63,587 nucleotides of DNA, taken from contig NZ_JAQSEA010000060.1 of the NCBI RefSeq assembly GCF_029946185.1, positions 1-63,587 of the forward strand, written 5' to 3'. Both the position numbers and the translations under genes were made by a program. Source of the DNA: Prosthecobacter sp. (GTDB taxonomy: Bacteria > Verrucomicrobiota > Verrucomicrobiia > Verrucomicrobiales > Verrucomicrobiaceae). The notes under the pieces were generated by a model. That model worked only from the letters and a program-made list of their open reading frames with translations, did no database searches and was not told the DNA's origin. Positions 61,204 to 63,587 of this stretch are shown piece by piece (position 1 is the stretch's first letter; every line of letters begins with the position of its first letter).

Positions 61204-63585
61204 TCAGCCCTTCCGCCGGAACCAGACCCATGGCAGGGCAAAGGCGGCGGTGATAAGCACGGTGAGCACGCCGATCATGGCTGTCATGCCGAGGGTGATG
61301 AGGCCACGATTGCTGCCGGCGGCAAGAGCCCCAAAGCCCAGGCCGGTGCTGAGTCCGCAGTAGGCAAGCGAACGGCCCAGTGACGCGATACGTTCGCGGG
61401 TCATTCCGGGCTCACGCAGGGAGTGCATGACATGGATGGTGAAATCGAGACCCAAGCCTAGGCAAAGCGGTATGGCCCCGATGCTCATGAGGTTCCAGGT
61501 CAGACCCCAGGCTGACATGCCGCCAAGGAGAATCCAGCCACTGGAAGCGAGGGTGAAAAAGGCGAACGTGCGCTCCCGCCAGCCGTGAAAGACCAACATA
61601 AACAAGATGCTGGCGATGACTGCGGTGGGCACGACGACGTGCAGGATCTCACGTTTTAGCAGGGGCTCCAGGGAGGTGCGCAGAAAGGCCCAGCCTGCAG
61701 CATGCGCACCTGGAACCTTTTCCAATTCGTGCAGCACGGGCGCGTTGTCCAGGGTGTGCCCTTGGGCGAGGCTCATGGAACCCATGGCCATCACTCCGTG
61801 TTTGTCGTGTTGTGAAACAATGCCGCCGAGATTTTCGAGGACGATGGGCTTGGGCCATAGCGGCAGCGCCGTTTTGGCGGCGGCCCATTCACGCCATTGC
61901 TTGAAGACGTTCTGCGTCAGGGCGTAGGCGACGTCAGTGAATCCGGCGGCATCGACGGCTTGTTTGAAGGCGTCTTCGCGTGCGGTGAGGGATTGCAGAA
62001 CGGCGAGATTCGCCTTTTGCGCGGCGGCATCGGGCACCAACGCGAGGGGCAGCAGTTGCGCTTCGACTTCGTCGCTCTTGAGCACCTTTTGTGCAGCGAG
62101 GATGCTCTGGCGTAAGGCGGTGGCATCCGGGGCCGCAAAGACTAGCGGCACGTTGCGTCCTGGCTCGTTGCTGGTGTTGAGCATGCGTTGCTCGATGTCC
62201 TCCAAGACATCGAAGGCCTCGCTCTTGTCAGGCCGCAGCACTGCCGAACCGAAATCCATCTTCGGCAGGCCCTTCAAGCCCACCACTGCAGTGGCTGCGA
62301 TCAGGGCGGCCAAGACCAGCCACACCATGATGCCCTGCATCCGCATGGCCAGGCGAATGGTGCCATGATGCTCCTCCAGTTTCCCCGTGGTCATGCCCAA
62401 CGGTAGAAACCCGAAGATCATAACCGCTGCGCCGATCAGCACGCCGAGTGCCGACAACACCCCGAGCTGTGCAACGCCGGGAAGCTGGCTGAGGCCCAGC
62501 ATGGCAAAGATGCCGGCGATGCTGACTGCAGACCACGTGACACTGGGCAGCGCACGCCGGCAGATGCTGCCAAATCGTTCACCCGGGTGCTCACGTGCGA
62601 CGTGCAGACCATAGACGCCAAAGTCTTCGATCAAACCCGTCAAGATAGCCGCGAAGCCCATCGACATAACATTGAGCGAGCCATAGATCGCACCCGCTGT
62701 GCCGAGCGTGAGCAGGTTGGCGCACAGAATGGCGAGGAGCAGCCAGAGCAGCGGCTTCACACTGCGGTGCAGCAGCCAAAAGAGGAAGCCGACGATGAAG
62801 GTGACGGCTCCGATGGACTGCCGCATGTCCCCTTCCATGCCAGTCGCGATTTCTGCCTGAAACGCCGGATCTCCCGTGAAGCCGATCTTCACGCCTGTGA
62901 GTTCGCTTTGCTGTGGAAGCCATTCCTCGCGCACCGCTTTTTTGATCTGCGTGAGCCACGCATTGGCCGCGCGATAATCCGCGAGCGCCTGCCCCGGTGG
63001 TGTGATAAACAGCAGACGCAGCGTGCCATCGGCGCTGCTGAATTCATCGCCCATGAGGCTGCTCATGTCGCCACCGCCGCTCATGAGTGACAACGCACCG
63101 CGTGCGAGGCCGAGCGGATCGTAGCCGGTGAGCGTGGCGTTTTGCAGATCCAGCGAAGCACCTGCCGCTGCCTTGGATTGAGCCAGCAGCGCCGAGATCG
63201 ATGCGGGATCAAGCGAGGCGATGAGCTTCGCCACTTCTTGCGGCGGCGCATTGAGCCAGAGATAGGCGACGACTTCGGCGATGATTTCAGGATCAGACTG
63301 CAGAAGAGATTTGCTGCGCACACTCGCGCATAGCTCGGGTTTCGCGGCAAGATGCTCGGCCAGCGCATCCGCCGTGACTTCGACCACCGCCGGATCTTCC
63401 GCCTGCACGGTGATGAGCAGCAGATTGCGCTTCTGCTCGCGCAGTAGGCGTGTGCCTTGCAGCCCCGGCAGCTCCTGCGGCAGCAGGCTCAGTGGATCGA
63501 CATCGAAATCCAGCCGCGAAACACCGAATGTCCCCGCCACGATGACGAGAATGATAAAGAACAGGCGAAGCGAGGCGGGTTTCAT
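61204..63585 (-). CDS. RND/MMPL-superfamily exporter
   Basis: A 793-residue membrane protein with the two-half RND architecture: one N-terminal helix (about 5-22), a periplasmic domain (25-255), six helices (about 258-420), a second periplasmic domain (445-640) and a last helix group (about 650-785). It resembles the MMPL/COG4258 'predicted exporter' and HpnN-type proteins that move lipids, hopanoids or fatty acids; the opening PLSLLPQELP segment is typical. No partner outer-membrane or fusion-protein genes are in view. The frame starts two bases from the window edge with an ATG, and its neighbours upstream cannot be seen, so the start is provisional. Confidence 0.82.
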   Translation of the reverse strand: MKPASLRLFFIILVIVAGTFGVSRLDFDVDPLSLLPQELPGLQGTRLLREQKRNLLLITVQAEDPAVVEVTADALAEHLAAKPELCASVRSKSLLQSDPEIIAEVVAYLWLNAPPQEVAKLIASLDPASISALLAQSKAAAGASLDLQNATLTGYDPLGLARGALSLMSGGGDMSSLMGDEFSSADGTLRLLFITPPGQALADYRAANAWLTQIKKAVREEWLPQQSELTGVKIGFTGDPAFQAEIATGMEGDMRQSIGAVTFIVGFLFWLLHRSVKPLLWLLLAILCANLLTLGTAGAIYGSLNVMSMGFAAILTGLIEDFGVYGLHVAREHPGERFGSICRRALPSVTWSAVSIAGIFAMLGLSQLPGVAQLGVLSALGVLIGAAVMIFGFLPLGMTTGKLEEHHGTIRLAMRMQGIMVWLVLAALIAATAVVGLKGLPKMDFGSAVLRPDKSEAFDVLEDIEQRMLNTSNEPGRNVPLVFAAPDATALRQSILAAQKVLKSDEVEAQLLPLALVPDAAAQKANLAVLQSLTAREDAFKQAVDAAGFTDVAYALTQNVFKQWREWAAAKTALPLWPKPIVLENLGGIVSQHDKHGVMAMGSMSLAQGHTLDNAPVLHELEKVPGAHAAGWAFLRTSLEPLLKREILHVVVPTAVIASILFMLVFHGWRERTFAFFTLASSGWILLGGMSAWGLTWNLMSIGAIPLCLGLGLDFTIHVMHSLREPGMTRERIASLGRSLAYCGLSTGLGFGALAAGSNRGLITLGMTAMIGVLTVLITAAFALPWVWFRRKG

Positions 63586-63587
63586 GT

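Noticed and set aside
1-63587. CRISPR array
   Set aside because: No series of regularly spaced direct repeats and no cas-like gene was seen; all repeats found are palindromic REP-type sequences.

Overview
The window is a stretch of GC-rich bacterial chromosome, most likely from the Verrucomicrobiota (Prosthecobacter/Verrucomicrobium-like). This is an inference from content: a DUF1549/DUF1553 protein, an Alternative Complex III plus aa3 oxidase supercluster, a kinase-TPR protein of the PVC/Acidobacteria type, and REP/RAYT elements. No rRNA and no CRISPR array is visible; one complete tRNA (His) is present.

Left part (1-6.3 kb), accessory: a tyrosine integrase with an ATGA-coupled partial ORF lies beside a 3' tRNA-Ser-like fragment (a probable att site). 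Next come a nucleotidyltransferase-fold gene with a small overlapping partner, a decayed second copy of that partner, palindromic repeats, and a DUF1549/DUF1553 gene flanked on both sides by the same palindrome. 6.98-27.2 kb, mostly housekeeping and transport: UspA, SulP permease, glmS, an FAD oxidoreductase, SelO, an MnmM-like methyltransferase, AEC and EamA transporters, NlpC/P60 protein, a RAYT pseudogene between inverted REP arrays, a dihydrodipicolinate synthase-family protein, an SGNH hydrolase, a kinase-like TPR protein and heme A synthase.

Central part (27.3-44.9 kb): a tightly packed 17-gene minus-strand operon encodes quinol oxidation and oxygen reduction. Order of transcription: actA-actB-actC-actD-actE-actF, a Pro/Ala-rich anchored protein, a CcoN-like protein, a CcoO-like cytochrome c, a second cytochrome c, a cupredoxin-like protein, coxA, coxC, coxD, two 67-residue membrane proteins, and coxB. 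A perfect 17-bp hairpin then separates it from ctaA. ACIII would oxidise quinol, the monohaem cytochromes or cupredoxin would carry electrons, and the aa3 oxidase would reduce oxygen. The CcoN-like subunit has lost four of six metal/haem ligands and the active-site Tyr, so it cannot be a normal oxidase although its CcoO partner keeps haem c. CoxC carries an insertion of about 230 residues. A perfect CRP-type palindrome (TGTGA-N6-TCACA) lies directly upstream of actA.

Right part (45-63.6 kb): two tandem two-domain aspartyl-protease lipoproteins; a Yej/Opp-type five-gene peptide ABC transporter with overlapping genes and unusually extended permeases; a HicA relic; acetate symporter ActP with its DUF485 partner; a zinc-ribbon membrane protein; an SLC13-type transporter with RCK_C domains; aldehyde dehydrogenase; RNase III; tRNA-His; and an RND-type exporter at the edge.
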